A stretch of DNA of 64,000 bases, taken from NCBI GenBank assembly GCA_023382455.1, contig JAHDVX010000001.1, positions 124,001 to 188,000 on the forward strand, written 5' to 3'. The translations under genes were made by a program, and so were the position numbers. This document shows positions 30,868 through 41,259 of the stretch, piece after piece. Within the stretch, counting starts at the first letter, position 1; each line of letters begins with the position of its first letter. The notes under the pieces were generated by a model. It saw only the letters and a list, made by a program, of their open reading frames with translations. It was not told the origin of the DNA and ran no database searches. The DNA is from Flavobacteriales bacterium (GTDB lineage Bacteria > Bacteroidota > Bacteroidia > Flavobacteriales_F > PHOS-HE28).

Positions 30868-31950
30868 ATGGACCGCGAACGCCTGAACCGATTGCTGGAA
30901 GACCCCTCGCAGGTGAACGAGGGCGACCTGGAGGCACTTCGCTCCATGGCCGATCGTTTTCCCTGGTTCAGCGGTGCACACCTGCTGCTGGCCGTGGGGC
31001 AGCACGGCACCAGCGACCTGCTCGCGAACGACCCGAACCACGCACCGGCCGCCTTCCTGCCCTCCCGTGCGGTGCTGTATGACCTGACCCACAAGGAATC
31101 CGCGCCTTTGCCCGCCCCCCTGCGCGTGGTGAAGGACCTGCCCTTGCCCGAGGCGCCACATCCAACCCCGCAGCCGGAAGCCCACGCCGCAGAACCCGTG
31201 GCGGCACCGGAGGCGGTACCGGGATCGGATGCATTGCCCCGGGACCATGCGGCCCCCATTCCGGTGGACCCGCCGCCGCCAGCCCCCGAACCGGAGCAGA
31301 AGGAAGCGATCAGCCCAGCCGCTCCGACCCAGGAGCAACCGGAGCGCGATCTGCTCGACCGCCTTTTCGTGGAGGCCATCCGCACGCAGGAATACGACCT
31401 CAGCCAACTGCCGGCCAAGCCGCCACCACCCGAACCGGCGCCGGAGCCCATACCCGGACCGACGGTCGCACAGGGCACCGGAACGGAGCCGTTCGGCAAG
31501 GCGGACCAAACTTCGGAGGAGACGGCAACAGCCGCCCCACAGCGCATGAGCCTGGCCGATTGGCTCGCACAGGGCCCTACCCTTCCGCCCCAACCCCCAA
31601 AGGACCGTGGAACCTCCGCCCCGAAAGCCGTGGAACCTGGGAACACGCCCCCGGCACCGCCCACTGCCAAGCCGGCACAAAGCCAACGGGAGATCATGGA
31701 CCGCTTCATCGGGCAAAGCACCCCGGCGGTCCCCACCGCCAAGGCCGCCTTCTTCACCCCGCAGCAGGCGGCCAAGCGCAGCCTGCAGGATGATGGCCTG
31801 GTGAGCGAGACCCTGGCCCGGATCCACGAGAAACAGGGCAATTTCGCAAAGGCCCGGGAGGTATATGACCGATTGGCTGCCAAGCATCCGGAGAAAAGCA
31901 TTTACTTCGCAGCCCTTTCGAAGGCCCTGGAGGCCCGCATGAACAAGTAG
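30868..31950 (+). CDS. Proline-rich protein with C-terminal TPR-like motif
   Basis: A 360-residue cytosolic protein. The first ~70 residues form a small helical unit (LLEDPSQVNEGDLEALRSMADRFPWFSGAHLLLA). Residues ~85-300 are a low-complexity Pro/Ala/Glu linker (PPPAPEPEQ and similar). The end has a TPR-type helical hairpin (LVSETLARIHEKQGNFAKAREVYDRLAAKHPEKS). A protein of this layout is usual between lptE and secG in Bacteroidota but has no assigned function. It has no signal or membrane segment and lies 11 nt after lptE and 2 nt before secG. Confidence 0.75.
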   Translation: MDRERLNRLLEDPSQVNEGDLEALRSMADRFPWFSGAHLLLAVGQHGTSDLLANDPNHAPAAFLPSRAVLYDLTHKESAPLPAPLRVVKDLPLPEAPHPTPQPEAHAAEPVAAPEAVPGSDALPRDHAAPIPVDPPPPAPEPEQKEAISPAAPTQEQPERDLLDRLFVEAIRTQEYDLSQLPAKPPPPEPAPEPIPGPTVAQGTGTEPFGKADQTSEETATAAPQRMSLADWLAQGPTLPPQPPKDRGTSAPKAVEPGNTPPAPPTAKPAQSQREIMDRFIGQSTPAVPTAKAAFFTPQQAAKRSLQDDGLVSETLARIHEKQGNFAKAREVYDRLAAKHPEKSIYFAALSKALEARMNK

Positions 31951-31952
31951 AC

Positions 31953-32288
31953 ATGGTCGCCATTTCCATCATCATCATCATTCTGGCCGTCCTGTTGGGC
32001 CTGGTCGTACTGGCCCAAAACCCCAAGGGCGGCGGCCTCGCGGCCGGCTTTACCGGCGCCCAGCAGATCGGTGGCGTGCAGCGCACGGCCGACTTCATGG
32101 AAAAGGCCACGTGGACCCTGGTCACCGCCCTGATGGTGCTGTGCCTGGTGTCCGCCTCCCTGCAGAACACTACCGTGGTGGGCGACAACCTGGACGCCCC
32201 CATCACCTTGGACGAGGCCCCGAACGTGAACAGCGTGGTGGCCCCCACGGACAGTGCATCGGTGACCATCCCGGTTCCGGAGCAGTAA
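31953..32288 (+). CDS. secG: Preprotein translocase subunit SecG
   Basis: A 111-residue protein with two membrane helices: [19 protein letters not shown] and [18 protein letters not shown], and the [15 protein letters not shown] loop typical of SecG. It supports SecYEG protein export. The ~30-residue polar C-terminal tail is normal for the phylum. It is the last gene before a terminator. Confidence 0.94.
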   Translation: MVAISIIIIILAVLLGLVVLAQNPKGGGLAAGFTGAQQIGGVQRTADFMEKATWTLVTALMVLCLVSASLQNTTVVGDNLDAPITLDEAPNVNSVVAPTDSASVTIPVPEQ

Positions 32289-32298
32289 TCCCAGCCAG

Positions 32299-32321
32299 CC
32301 TGTCAGTTTGAGCCTGACAGG
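32299..32321. promoter_or_regulatory. Inverted repeat CCTGTCAG-N7-CTGACAGG upstream of groES
   Basis: A perfect 8-bp dyad with TTTGAGC as spacer, sharing the CTGTCA...TGACAG half-sites with the miaB upstream repeat. It overlaps the left part of the secG terminator. An ACCCTTTG string (32350-32357) 28 nt downstream could be the groES -7 region. Confidence 0.5.
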
Positions 32322-32337
32322 AACGGCAGGCGTTTTT
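32312..32337 (+). terminator. Probable secG terminator
   Basis: GCCTG...CAGGC stem followed by GTTTTTT. The stem is short (5 bp) but the T-tract is good; it competes with the larger CCTGTCAG dyad. Confidence 0.5.
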
Positions 32338-32427
32338 TCATCGACCGCGACCCTTTGGCAGGCACCGGGCCTTGGCACGGGAATGGCTGGGCGCGTGACC
32401 GCAACTCAAATTCAATCCAACCACACC

Positions 32428-32721
32428 ATGGCGACCAAAGTGAAGCCCCTGGCCGACCGCGTGCTCGTAGAAGCAGCAGCCGCTGAACAGACCACCAAAG
32501 GCGGGATCATCATCCCCGACACCGCAAAGGAGAAACCCCAACGCGGCAAGATCATCGCCATCGGCACCGGTCGTGTGGCCGAGGATGGCAAGGTGACGCC
32601 GCTGAGCGTGAAGGTGGGCGATGAGGTGCTGTACGGCAAATACAGCGGCACCGAGCTCTCCCTCGACGGCAAGGACTACATGATCATGCGCGAGAGCGAC
32701 ATCTACGCGATCCTGAACTAA
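32428..32721 (+). CDS. groES: Co-chaperonin GroES
   Basis: A 97-residue GroES starting [16 protein letters not shown], with the mobile loop region [19 protein letters not shown] and the C-terminal [13 protein letters not shown]. It caps GroEL, encoded 82 nt downstream. The ORF track starts 40 codons early, within the leader. Confidence 0.97.
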   Translation: MATKVKPLADRVLVEAAAAEQTTKGGIIIPDTAKEKPQRGKIIAIGTGRVAEDGKVTPLSVKVGDEVLYGKYSGTELSLDGKDYMIMRESDIYAILN

Positions 32722-32727
32722 TGTACA

Positions 32728-32772
32728 GTCGACCCAGTGGGTCGACGCGACAGGTGCGCTGGACCAGCGCAC
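32728..32772 (+). repeat. Two tandem perfect hairpins between groES and groEL
   Basis: GTCGACCC-AGT-GGGTCGAC (32728-32746) followed after 7 nt by GTGCGCTGG-A-CCAGCGCAC (32754-32772). Neither has a T-tract. They may act as an RNA processing or stabilising element that sets the GroES:GroEL ratio, or be a REPIN-like repeat doublet inserted in the operon. Confidence 0.85.
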
Positions 32773-32803
32773 GATCCCAACCAACGAAACAACCAAGCTC
32801 TAA

Positions 32804-34438
<1,635 letters not shown>

Positions 34439-34460
34439 GCCGCATCAAACCTGTCAACGG

Positions 34461-34491
34461 AAGCCCCGGTCAGCAATGGCCGGGGCTTTTT
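34461..34491 (+). terminator. groEL terminator
   Basis: AAGCCCCGG, a ten-nt loop, CCGGGGCTT and a run of T residues; the clearest intrinsic terminator in the window. Confidence 0.9.
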
Positions 34492-34617
34492 GCTTTCCGG
34501 GGGCGCGGTCTTCAGCATCGGCGGTACGGACCGATGGTCGGACCAATCCCGGCGGGCTGAAAGTTTTATCCTCCCCTGCCTGGATCGGCAGCACCTCATT
34601 AACTTTCCGGCCCATTC

Positions 34618-36336
34618 ATGATCCACAGGGTCGGAAGCACTACTCTCCGGTGCGTCCTGCTCATCGTGGTCCTGGCAGGATGTCGGCCACTCTCCAAGCA
34701 CGCCGCATCCGGAGGTTCCATCGAGCACGGCGCAATGGCTGACCACGCCATGGTGGTCAGCGCGCATCCCATGGCCACGGCCATCGGGGTGGCTGTGCTA
34801 CGCGATGGGGGCAATGCAGTGGATGCGGCCGTAGCGGTGCACTGGGCACTGGCCGTCACCTCCCCGTGGGCGGGCAACATCGGTGGTGGCGGATTCCTGG
34901 TGCTGCGGCAGGCCGATGGCCGGAGCCTCGCCTTGGATTTCCGCGAAACCGCCCCTGCCGCGGCCACCCACGACATGTTCATTGGAAAGGACGGCCGTGC
35001 CGATCCCGACATCAGCGAACTGGGGGCGCTGTCCTGCGGCGTGCCGGGCAGTGTGGCCGGGCTCTTTGCCTTGCACGACAGTCTGGGGAGATTGCCCATG
35101 GCACGCCTGATCCAACCGGCCATTGAGCTGGCCCGCCATGGTTGTGTCCTTTCCCCGCTGGAAGCGAAGGACCTGAACGGGTGCCTGCGCAAGCTGCGCC
35201 TGTACAGCAGCCGGCCCAATGCATTCACCGCCAAGGACAGGTGGCAGGTGGGTGATACCCTCTTCCAGCCGGAGCTGGCCAACACCCTGGAACGGATCCG
35301 CGACCTGGGGCCGGACGGCTTCTACCGGGGAGAGACGGCCCGGGCGATCGTGGCGGAGATGGACCGCACGGGCGGCTTGATCTCGGCCCAGGACCTTGCC
35401 GGGTACACACCGGTGTGGAGGCCAGTGGTGAAAGGCCGTTACCGGGATACGGAAGTGATCAGCATGCCCCCACCATCCAGTGGAGGCGTGCTGTTGCTGC
35501 AAATGCTCGAGGGCATGGAAGGCATGGACGTCCGGCGGTCCGGCTGGCAAACCGCACCCACCATACACCGCATGGTGGAGGTGGAGCGGCGGGCATTCGC
35601 CGACCGTTCCGTGCATTTCGGCGACCCCTGCTTCACGGAGGTGCCTGTGGCCGGCCTGTTGAGCGATCAATACATCGCGGAGCGCTTGGCCGATTTCGAT
35701 CCGGAGCGGGCCACACCGAGTACCCGGATCCTGGCTGGGGAGCCGCCTGTGGAGCATGAACAGACCACCCACATCTCCATCGTGGATGCCGAAGGGAACG
35801 CGGTTTCATGCACCACCACCCTCAACGGCATGTATGGCAGCGGCGTGGTGGTGGGTGGTGCCGGGTTCGTGCTGAACAATGAGATGGATGATTTCAGCGC
35901 CGCCCCCGGGGTCCCGAACAACTACGGGCTCACCGGCGGAGAGGCCAATTCCGTGGCTCCCGGCAAACGCATGCTTTCCTCCATGGCACCCACCATTCTG
36001 GAGCGCAATGGCGAGCTGTTCATGGTCCTGGGCTCCCCCGGGGGAAGCACCATTCCCACTTCGGTGTTCCAAGTGATCTTGAACGTGGTGGACCACGGCA
36101 TGGGCATGCAGCAGGCGGTGAACGCTCCCCGTTTCCACCACCAATGGCTCCCGGATACCATCCAGGCCGAGGTGGGAAGCATTGCCAAACAGGACAGCCT
36201 TCGGTTGGTGCACATGGGCCACCATTTCAAGGCACGCCGCCCGCTCGGGCGGGTGGATGCCGTGCTGGTGAGGCCGGACGGCAAGCTCGAGGGTGGGGCA
36301 GACCCGCGTGGGGAGGACCACGCCAGAGGTTATTGA
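34618..36336 (+). CDS. ggt: Gamma-glutamyltransferase lipoprotein
   Basis: A 572-residue GGT with a lipoprotein signal (CVLLIVVLAGCRPLS), so the enzyme is probably anchored in the periplasm or outer membrane. Family motifs are DGGNAVDAAVA near the N-terminus, EQTTHISIVDAEGNAVS where the first Thr (about residue 383) is the nucleophile released by autoproteolysis into large and small subunits, and MAPTILERNG with SPGGSTIPT near the substrate pocket. It cleaves glutathione and other gamma-glutamyl compounds. Length is normal. It stands alone after the groEL terminator; the ATG 34618 lies 26 nt after an AAGTTTTATC stretch that could be part of the promoter. Confidence 0.95.
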   Translation: MIHRVGSTTLRCVLLIVVLAGCRPLSKHAASGGSIEHGAMADHAMVVSAHPMATAIGVAVLRDGGNAVDAAVAVHWALAVTSPWAGNIGGGGFLVLRQADGRSLALDFRETAPAAATHDMFIGKDGRADPDISELGALSCGVPGSVAGLFALHDSLGRLPMARLIQPAIELARHGCVLSPLEAKDLNGCLRKLRLYSSRPNAFTAKDRWQVGDTLFQPELANTLERIRDLGPDGFYRGETARAIVAEMDRTGGLISAQDLAGYTPVWRPVVKGRYRDTEVISMPPPSSGGVLLLQMLEGMEGMDVRRSGWQTAPTIHRMVEVERRAFADRSVHFGDPCFTEVPVAGLLSDQYIAERLADFDPERATPSTRILAGEPPVEHEQTTHISIVDAEGNAVSCTTTLNGMYGSGVVVGGAGFVLNNEMDDFSAAPGVPNNYGLTGGEANSVAPGKRMLSSMAPTILERNGELFMVLGSPGGSTIPTSVFQVILNVVDHGMGMQQAVNAPRFHHQWLPDTIQAEVGSIAKQDSLRLVHMGHHFKARRPLGRVDAVLVRPDGKLEGGADPRGEDHARGY

Positions 36337-36370
36337 GGCGGCATGAAAGTAACTGACTGCTCAAGGGTAC

Positions 36371-36410
36371 GAGAGTGCGAGAGTGCGAGAGGAGCGGCAC
36401 TCTCGCTCTC
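36371..36410. repeat. GTGCGAG-rich imperfect hairpin
   Basis: Tandem GAGAGTGCGAGAGTGCGAG faces CACTCTCGCTCTC across a 12-nt loop, followed by TTGAACCTTTGCACC. A similar composition and stem occur at 46029-46080. It lies between the convergent ggt and CHAT genes. Confidence 0.65.
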
Positions 36411-36475
36411 TTGAACCTTTGCACCACATCGTTATTCCACCTGATGGAAAAAGAGAACGGATCTTCCTCACCGGC

Positions 36476-39400
36476 TCAGTATTGAAGCCCGCTCCGTTTT
36501 CGGCCTTTCCAGGCAACGATGCCCGCAGCAGCCAACGCCAAGGCAATGGCCGCAATCCAGAGCGGGTTCCAGTTGCGCCGCAGGTGCACCGGCTCCAGAT
36601 CACCGATCAACACCAGGCCTGCCCAGTAATAAGGATGGACCAGGTCATCCTTGGCCGTGGCTAGGAACTCCAACTTGGCCTGGCGCAACGCCGCATGCTT
36701 GGCCATGCCATCCCGGAGCAGCTCATGAAAGCGGGTGACGATGCCCGCGCTTGTCTTCTCGTCGATATTCCAAAGGGCGACCACCATGCTTGGGCAACCG
36801 GCGTAGGCGAAGCTGGCACCTAACGAGCGGATGCCCTCCCCGGCCTCTTCCTTGCCTGCCCCGCTTTCGCAGGCGGTGAGCACGGCCAGCTGGGCACGCA
36901 GGTCCAGTTCGTAGATCTCATAGGCATGGAGGTAACCGTCGTCATCCGGTTCCAGACCTGCACCACCCTTGCTGAGCACCAGGCGCGAGTACATCGGGTA
37001 GGAAGGGTCCATTTCGGCATGGGTGCCCAAGTAGAGGATACCGTACTTGCCGGCCCTCTCGCGGAAGTGCCCTTCACTGGCCTGCTGGCCCGTGAGCACC
37101 TGGGCTGATGGCGAGCGGCCCAGGGCCTGGGCGGTCATCACCGCGAAGGGTTGCCGCACGTAGCGGAAGAACCGATCGTCCAACATGGTGCTGTCGGTCA
37201 CGGCCTTGCGGTAATCCGCCTTCACCCGGTCGCTGAAGCCGGGTGCCAGGGCCAGTACGCCGTTGGCCCGCTCCCGTGCCAGACCGGCGAACTGGATGGC
37301 CACGGTGGCACTGAGCAGGTAGGCCACGGTGTAGCGCTGGATGAGCAGATGGTCCGTGTAGTGCGCCACGCCGGGCTCGGAAAGCAGCAGCTCGAAGTTC
37401 AGCGTGCCCAGTTCGCCGTCTGGAACGATGAGCAGTTCCGGTGCGGTAAGCCGGTCCGCCACGGGGGCGAACACCAACTGGTGCAGTGCGTGGGCATGCT
37501 CCGCGAATGCCGTGGTCTCGCGCCGGTCCACGGCTTGCTTCAACCCTTTCACCGCCGCCCGCAGGCCCGCCGTATCGAGCCGGGTGATGCTGGCCGCCTG
37601 TGGCCCGATCACCAAGGCATAGAGGTGCTCCGCGGTCCTGGCATAGATAAGCAGTTGGCGTTCGGGCGTCAGCAGCGCCTTGCGCACTTCGGCGAGAGAT
37701 GGCTTCCGTTCCCCGTAACGCAGATCGAAGTAGCGCGGGTAATGCTGCTCGAAGGTGCGCAGCAGGTCCTTGAAGCGCCCGGCCTGCACATCGCCTTGGG
37801 CCAGAGCCTCCCGGTCCTCCGGAAGTTGTGCCAAGGCGGTGGTCAGTTCATGCTCCAAGGCGATGAGGCTGTCCGGCACCCCGGCGAAGCGCATGCTGGA
37901 AAAGCTGTTCAGGCGGTCCTTCAGCAGGATGGAACGATCGGTCTCGGTGAGCGTGAAGAAGCGTTGCAGGTCCTGCTCCGAAGCGGACTTTGCGTAGCTG
38001 GCGTAGGCTGTTTCCAAGGCCAGGTCGAACAGGCGCTGTTGGGCCGCCACGAGCAGGAGCTTGGAACTTTCATCCTTCACGGCGGCGTGGCTGCGGGCCA
38101 GGTAGCGGATCGCCAGGTCGAGCTCCTTGTTCCATTCCGCGGCATCGGTGCCCGTCCCCAGGGCTTGTTCGGCCCGGACCTTCCAATAGATGGCATCGGG
38201 GAGGATGTGCGGGTCCGTGAACATCAACGGAAGGCCGGAGGACTGCACGGCCTGGATCCTATCCCGCATGGCGTGCAAGGCGATGTCGGCGAAGGCCCGG
38301 GCCTCGGCGTACTGCTTCAATGGGAAGGCCTGCTCCGCCAGCAGCACGTCCACGCGCGCCACGCGGTAACTCTCCTTTCCGCCGATGTTCACCTCGATCC
38401 GGCGGGCCTCCCGGAGGTCTGCCATGGACCCGGCATGATCGCCGGAAGCGCCCCGTAGCGCTGCACGCCGCAGCAGGGCCTGCACCAAGGTCTGGCTGGT
38501 CTCCTCCGGGCCGCTGGCCTTGCTGGCCGCTATGCTTATCGCGAAGAGGGAATCGGCCTGCGCGGCCTGGCCTTGTTGCATGCGCACTTCACCGAGCTTC
38601 GCCACGGCCCGGGCATACTCCTCACTGTGCCCGCCGTACTTGGCCTCGCACGCGGCCACGTAGGAGCGCACCAGCTCCGCCGCCTGGGCCGGATCGCCGG
38701 AGGCCAAGGCCACATCGCCCTGCCGCTCGCGCACGGCAAGCAGTTGGGGATCGTCCGGCGAGAGGATCCGGCTCCGGTCGGCCCAAGCCAGCTCCAGCAG
38801 TTGGTGTGCCTGGCCGAGGTCACCCAGACCTTGGTACACCGTGGCCAGGTTGAGGTAGGTGCGGGAGCGGTTCACGATGGCCTCGTCACGCGTGGAGGGA
38901 TCCGTAGCGGCGGCGATGAGCTTGTTGCTCTCCCGCATGGAGCGGTAGTAGTAACTGCGGCTCCGGGGCAGGTCGCCGGCATTCTGCCACAGCACGCCCA
39001 GGTTGCCCAGCGTGGAGATGCGGCGGTTGATCGCGGCCTCGCTGCTGTCGCCCTCCAACGCTTTCAGGGCCGCTCCGTACTTGGCCTCCGCATCGCGGAT
39101 GCGGCCCAAATGCCAAAACGCCACACCGAGGGTGTTCCAGGATTCGGACCATTGCACGGCCGGAATGGAATCTGCCTTGGCGTATTCATCCAGCGCCATT
39201 TGCGTAAAGCGGGCCGAACCGGTGTGATCGCCCACGCTGCTGTAGTCGAAGGCCAGGTATTGGCAGGCCTTTCCCCGCTTGGCCCGGGGAATGTCCGGAT
39301 CGCTTTGCGCAACCACCACCGCCAGGGAATCCGTGCGGATATAATCGGTGGTACGGCCGGCCTCGTAATAGATCCAGCTCAGGTCGAACAGGGCTTCCAG

Positions 39401-39700
39401 CAAGTACGGTGCCCTGCCCCGCTCGCGCACACGCTGCACCAAGGACTCGGCGGCCGCCGCGCCGTCACCCCCGGTGAGCTTCCGCATGGCACGGCCGTAT
39501 TTGTACACGTACCGGTGCAGCGAATCCTGCCACGGGGTGCCCGGTGCCTGCTCCACCTGCAGCTCAATGGCCTTGGCCAGGTCCGCGTAGCGCTCCTTCT
39601 TGTAGAGGTCCCTGATCAGCGAGTCACGCCATGCGAGGTCCTGCGCCTGAACTGCGGCTGCCAAGACGACCACGAGGGGCAGCAGCAGGCGGCGCATCAC
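36476..39700 (-). CDS. Membrane-anchored TPR-CHAT protease-like protein
   Basis: A 1074-residue exported protein: signal peptide (MRRLLLPLVVVLAAAVQAQ), roughly 450 residues of TPR-like helices (AEAKYGAALKALEGD, NLATVYQGLGDLGQAHQLLELA and others), a helical middle, then a C-terminal CHAT domain and a terminal membrane helix (LWIAAIALALAAAGIVAW) with basic tail. The caspase-type dyad is visible as LGTHAEMD (His near 891) and TACESGAGK (Cys near 944), followed by SLGASFAYAGCPSMVVALWN. CHAT proteins are cysteine peptidases related to separase and caspases; TPRs bind partners. It is the last gene of a sigma/anti-sigma operon with four-nt overlaps, so expression is likely tied to that sigma factor. 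Topology suggests a periplasmic CHAT domain. Substrate unknown. Confidence 0.88.
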   Translation of the reverse strand: MMRRLLLPLVVVLAAAVQAQDLAWRDSLIRDLYKKERYADLAKAIELQVEQAPGTPWQDSLHRYVYKYGRAMRKLTGGDGAAAAESLVQRVRERGRAPYLLEALFDLSWIYYEAGRTTDYIRTDSLAVVVAQSDPDIPRAKRGKACQYLAFDYSSVGDHTGSARFTQMALDEYAKADSIPAVQWSESWNTLGVAFWHLGRIRDAEAKYGAALKALEGDSSEAAINRRISTLGNLGVLWQNAGDLPRSRSYYYRSMRESNKLIAAATDPSTRDEAIVNRSRTYLNLATVYQGLGDLGQAHQLLELAWADRSRILSPDDPQLLAVRERQGDVALASGDPAQAAELVRSYVAACEAKYGGHSEEYARAVAKLGEVRMQQGQAAQADSLFAISIAASKASGPEETSQTLVQALLRRAALRGASGDHAGSMADLREARRIEVNIGGKESYRVARVDVLLAEQAFPLKQYAEARAFADIALHAMRDRIQAVQSSGLPLMFTDPHILPDAIYWKVRAEQALGTGTDAAEWNKELDLAIRYLARSHAAVKDESSKLLLVAAQQRLFDLALETAYASYAKSASEQDLQRFFTLTETDRSILLKDRLNSFSSMRFAGVPDSLIALEHELTTALAQLPEDREALAQGDVQAGRFKDLLRTFEQHYPRYFDLRYGERKPSLAEVRKALLTPERQLLIYARTAEHLYALVIGPQAASITRLDTAGLRAAVKGLKQAVDRRETTAFAEHAHALHQLVFAPVADRLTAPELLIVPDGELGTLNFELLLSEPGVAHYTDHLLIQRYTVAYLLSATVAIQFAGLARERANGVLALAPGFSDRVKADYRKAVTDSTMLDDRFFRYVRQPFAVMTAQALGRSPSAQVLTGQQASEGHFRERAGKYGILYLGTHAEMDPSYPMYSRLVLSKGGAGLEPDDDGYLHAYEIYELDLRAQLAVLTACESGAGKEEAGEGIRSLGASFAYAGCPSMVVALWNIDEKTSAGIVTRFHELLRDGMAKHAALRQAKLEFLATAKDDLVHPYYWAGLVLIGDLEPVHLRRNWNPLWIAAIALALAAAGIVAWKGRKRSGLQY

Positions 39701-40428
39701 GGGTTGTATTGGCGCTCGATCTCCCGGGCGCGTTCACCATAGACCGGATCATCGGTGATGCCCATGTGCCGCATGGCCTCGTGGTTTCCGCTTCGCAGGT
39801 AGGCGAGGTAGAGGAACCAGCGGGCCTTGCCCTGGAAGGCTGATACGGCATTCGCCGCCACTTCCCGGAAGTGTGGTACGGCTTCCCCGGCCCTCCCTTG
39901 GGCCAACAGGGCACTGGCGATGTAGAACTGCAAGGTGTCATTGCCCGGGTCCGTTCGCAGCAAGGGTTCCCACTTGGCCACGGCCTCGGCATAGTCCTCC
40001 AGTTTATAGGCCACCATGGCATCCTGGAACTCGGGGTCCTTCACCACGCTCATGGGCACGGGCAGGCCGGGGTCAGGATGGTAGTACTGTGCAAACACCC
40101 GCTCCTGGGCCGATGGCCGGACCGCCCACCAGATCCCCGCTCCGAGGAGCAGGGCCAGCATGGCCGCATACTTCAGCAGCGGTGCCCAACGGCTTCCTCC
40201 CTCGGTTGAGCCTGTTCCGTGCGCCGCCCGAAGGTCCTTCAGGGTCCGCTCCACACCGGCCATTTCCACGGCCAGGATGTTCTCGCGTTCCAGCTCGAGT
40301 TCTTCACGCAGTTCAGGGTCCGAGGCGAGCTTCTGTTCGAAGGTGATCCGTTGCCCCTCCTCCATAGTGCCCAACACGTAGGCCTCCAACTCCTCAAAAG
40401 CCTCCTGCCGCAATGCTCCCTGTCTCAT
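39697..40428 (-). CDS. Anti-sigma-factor-like membrane protein with periplasmic TPR
   Basis: A 243-residue single-pass protein. The N-terminal ~85 residues (FEELEAYVLGTMEEGQRITFEQKLASDPELREELELERE) have the zinc-free helical pattern of Bacteroidota anti-sigma domains; a membrane helix follows (YAAMLALLLGAGIWWAV, about residues 88-105). The periplasmic part holds two TPR-like hairpins (DAMVAYKLEDYAEAVAKWEPLL, YIASALLAQGRAGEAVPHFREV). It most likely tethers the ECF sigma factor until a periplasmic signal arrives. It overlaps the sigma gene and the CHAT gene by four nt each. Confidence 0.75.
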   Translation of the reverse strand: MRQGALRQEAFEELEAYVLGTMEEGQRITFEQKLASDPELREELELERENILAVEMAGVERTLKDLRAAHGTGSTEGGSRWAPLLKYAAMLALLLGAGIWWAVRPSAQERVFAQYYHPDPGLPVPMSVVKDPEFQDAMVAYKLEDYAEAVAKWEPLLRTDPGNDTLQFYIASALLAQGRAGEAVPHFREVAANAVSAFQGKARWFLYLAYLRSGNHEAMRHMGITDDPVYGERAREIERQYNP

Positions 40429-40991
40429 GCCTCCCGGTGATTATCGCCCTTGATCATCTTGCGGCTCGCGCGAAGCTTCATCATGCAGCGGTACTTGATG
40501 GTGCGGATGCTTTCCTCCTCCACGGACAGGGTTCGCGCGATGGTGGCCAGGTCCTTCCGTTCGAAGTAGAACAGGTCCAGTACTTGGCGGCACTTGGCAT
40601 CCAGGCGCGCGTAGACGGACCGCAGGCGGACCAGTTGGTCCTCCGTCCCGGGACCGGCCGTATCGGCTACCAGCCCGCTCATCTCTTCGTCACGCAACAC
40701 GCGCATGTGCCTGTGGTTTGCGGACCGGAGCACGTCCAGCCATTTGTGTTTGGCCACTTGGAATAGGAACCCGCCGGGATCGGCGTTCGTACCGGCCTCG
40801 TAGCGCCCCTCCTTCACCCGAAGCCAGAGCACAAGAAAAGCTTCCTGGAAGATGTCTTGGGCGTCGTCCAGCGTACCACTGTTGTCCAAGATGTACTTCC
40901 GTACGGCCGGAAAATGGACGTTGTACAATTGTTGGATGGATTGCCGCTCGTTGCACAGCAACCCCTGTAGCCAATCGTGACCGGCCGACAC
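40425..40991 (-). CDS. ECF-type RNA polymerase sigma factor
   Basis: Sigma region 2 (QQLYNVHFPAVRKYILDNSGTLDDAQDIFQEAFLVLW, with the usual DAxDxxQExF core) and region 4 (CRQVLDLFYFERKDLATIARTLSVEEESIRTIKYRC) are clear. The start is uncertain: no ATG lies close to the homologous region. I chose GTG 40991 (VSAGHDWLQGL, 188 residues); GTGs at about 41033 and 41015, or ATG 41192 in the track, are alternatives, but the longer N-terminus resembles no sigma factor. The factor should direct RNA polymerase to its own operon and be held by the downstream membrane protein. It is divergent from the LuxR-type gene. Confidence 0.85.
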   Translation of the reverse strand: MSAGHDWLQGLLCNERQSIQQLYNVHFPAVRKYILDNSGTLDDAQDIFQEAFLVLWLRVKEGRYEAGTNADPGGFLFQVAKHKWLDVLRSANHRHMRVLRDEEMSGLVADTAGPGTEDQLVRLRSVYARLDAKCRQVLDLFYFERKDLATIARTLSVEEESIRTIKYRCMMKLRASRKMIKGDNHREA

Positions 40992-41259
40992 TTCGATGGA
41001 TGCGATTTTTCCCACGATGAATGGGGAATTCGCCACGATAATACTCAATGATCTCCATTCTGTCCAATGGCGGGGCGGCTTCTTCCGGTATTCCCCCTCC
41101 ACCCTGCTATCGGATTGGGTGTGAAATGTGAACAGGGCGAACGCCCGGGTTCCGCTTGGGAGGAAGGTGTCCGGGTAGCCGAATGCCACCATGGCCGTGG
41201 TTGGCAGGTGGCTCGTTCACATCGGCGGGCATCCCCCGATAAGAGGAAAAGCACAGCTC

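Noticed and set aside
36476-39700. CHAT gene as part of a gasdermin or type III-E CRISPR system
   Set aside because: No gasdermin-like, gRAMP or CRISPR repeat sequence is present nearby, and the protein is exported and membrane-anchored.
40992-41192. N-terminal extension of the sigma factor to ATG 41192
   Set aside because: It does not resemble sigma factors; a GTG near 40991-41033 is more likely, although this is not settled.
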